Origin: Methanobacteriota archaeon
GTDB taxonomy: Archaea > Thermoplasmatota > Poseidoniia > Poseidoniales > Thalassarchaeaceae
NCBI GenBank assembly: GCA_002725475.1
Contig: PBPH01000074.1
Span: forward strand, 1-14,253
Reading direction: 5' to 3'
DNA length: 14,253 nucleotides
Shown: positions 13,811 through 14,253 of the stretch, one piece after another
Layout of the letters: every line of letters starts with the position of its first letter
Numbering within the stretch: the first letter of the stretch is position 1
Translations under genes and position numbers: made by a program
Notes under the pieces: generated by a model
What the model was told of the DNA's origin: nothing
The model's input: only the letters and a program-made list of their open reading frames with translations
The model's database searches: none

Positions 13811-14253
13811 GTGAAAGCACAATGAAAGATTGGTACACACCAATAGAGGTACACACTCTCAAACGTTGGTTAATTGCAACTATTATAGTAAATCTTGTTC
13901 TACTTATCATTGATCTATTAAGAACAGATGATATGAATTTCATTTATGGCTTAACAGGTTGTATCTTGCTTATCGCATTAAACCGGCTATTTCCTGAAGC
14001 TGAACAACGTTGGAGAAAGGATGCCTCCTTAGTACTGAGTGGAGCGATAATGGCCTTGGGGGTATTGCGCCTCGCCAGTATTGAAATCACATTGTTTAAC
14101 CTATGGATGCAAGCCTGGTTAATCGTACCTGGAGCAATTTCTCTTTGGTGGTTATCAAGCCGCCCTGTGTCAGCATGGGCAACACAAAAGCTTTCTACTC
14201 ATGCTATTGAATATGGACTTAAACGCAACCATGGATTGAATCAAAAGTATCGT
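13807..14253 (+). CDS. Multi-span membrane protein, N-terminal part (runs off the window)
   Basis: The frame is open from the ATG at 13807 to the right edge (149 codons, no stop). The ATG overlaps the preceding TGA in ATGA and has GGAGG at 13795-13799, so it is the next gene of the transporter operon. The visible protein has four hydrophobic segments at about residues 21-38, 43-62, 73-92 and 98-118. A more polar, basic stretch (STHAIEYGLKRNHGLNQKYR) then reaches the edge. No ABC-permease motif is visible yet. Position suggests the second permease subunit (MalG-like), but MalG proteins normally begin with a single span and a long outer loop. This would therefore be a MalG with an unusual four-span N-terminal extension, or a separate membrane protein. 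It has no cleavable signal peptide. Confidence 0.8.
   Translation, partial: MSESTMKDWYTPIEVHTLKRWLIATIIVNLVLLIIDLLRTDDMNFIYGLTGCILLIALNRLFPEAEQRWRKDASLVLSGAIMALGVLRLASIEITLFNLWMQAWLIVPGAISLWWLSSRPVSAWATQKLSTHAIEYGLKRNHGLNQKYR

Noticed and set aside
11249..13843. Minus-strand frames opposite the transporter gene
   Set aside because: All are shadows of the long plus-strand frame, with no start signals and no recognisable features.
1..14253. CRISPR array, insertion sequence, integrase or prophage signs
   Set aside because: I found no regularly spaced direct repeats, transposase or integrase motifs, or paired terminal repeats. The tRNA-Tyr shows no partial 3' copy elsewhere in the window that would mark an integration site.

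Overview
The window looks like a chromosomal segment of a planktonic archaeon. The best guess is a Marine Group II / Poseidoniales-type euryarchaeon (Thermoplasmatota). Evidence: an archaeal/eukaryal-type ribosomal protein L15e, a PRC-barrel protein, an RNase Z, and an FtsZ. There is also a tRNA-Tyr with the archaeal C1-G72 pair and a bulge-helix-bulge intron, large exported PKD-type proteins, and a lipobox-bearing binding protein. The domain assignment is secure; the lineage is inferred.

Layout: everything from 1 to about 10782 is read on the minus strand, and everything from 10989 to the right edge on the plus strand. In minus-strand order there is ftsZ (from 10764), a 73-aa ubiquitin-like (beta-grasp-looking) protein ending ...GG-LN, then a strong hairpin-plus-U9 terminator. 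After it come rpl15e, a PRC-barrel protein and RNase Z. Next is an 820-aa membrane protein with duplicated pre-peptidase-like domains, PKD/Ig-like domains, one membrane span and a cytosolic zinc ribbon, then a 1451-aa exported protein of unknown function, and the first 9 codons of another gene at the left edge. The first part is information processing and cell division; the second part is cell surface.

On the plus strand, an intron-containing tRNA-Tyr(GUA) is followed by an 873-aa ABC sugar-transporter protein. It fuses a family-1 lipoprotein solute-binding protein, through a beta-rich linker and a membrane helix, to a MalF-like permease. A translationally coupled membrane-protein gene follows and runs off the right edge, where the second permease would be expected.

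Points worth a second look: the ubiquitin-like protein with its own promoter and terminator next to ftsZ; the binding-protein/permease fusion; and short perfect inverted repeats shortly downstream of every completed minus-strand gene except the last, plus one after the tRNA. No gap between genes exceeds 300 bases. I saw no CRISPR array, insertion sequence or prophage.
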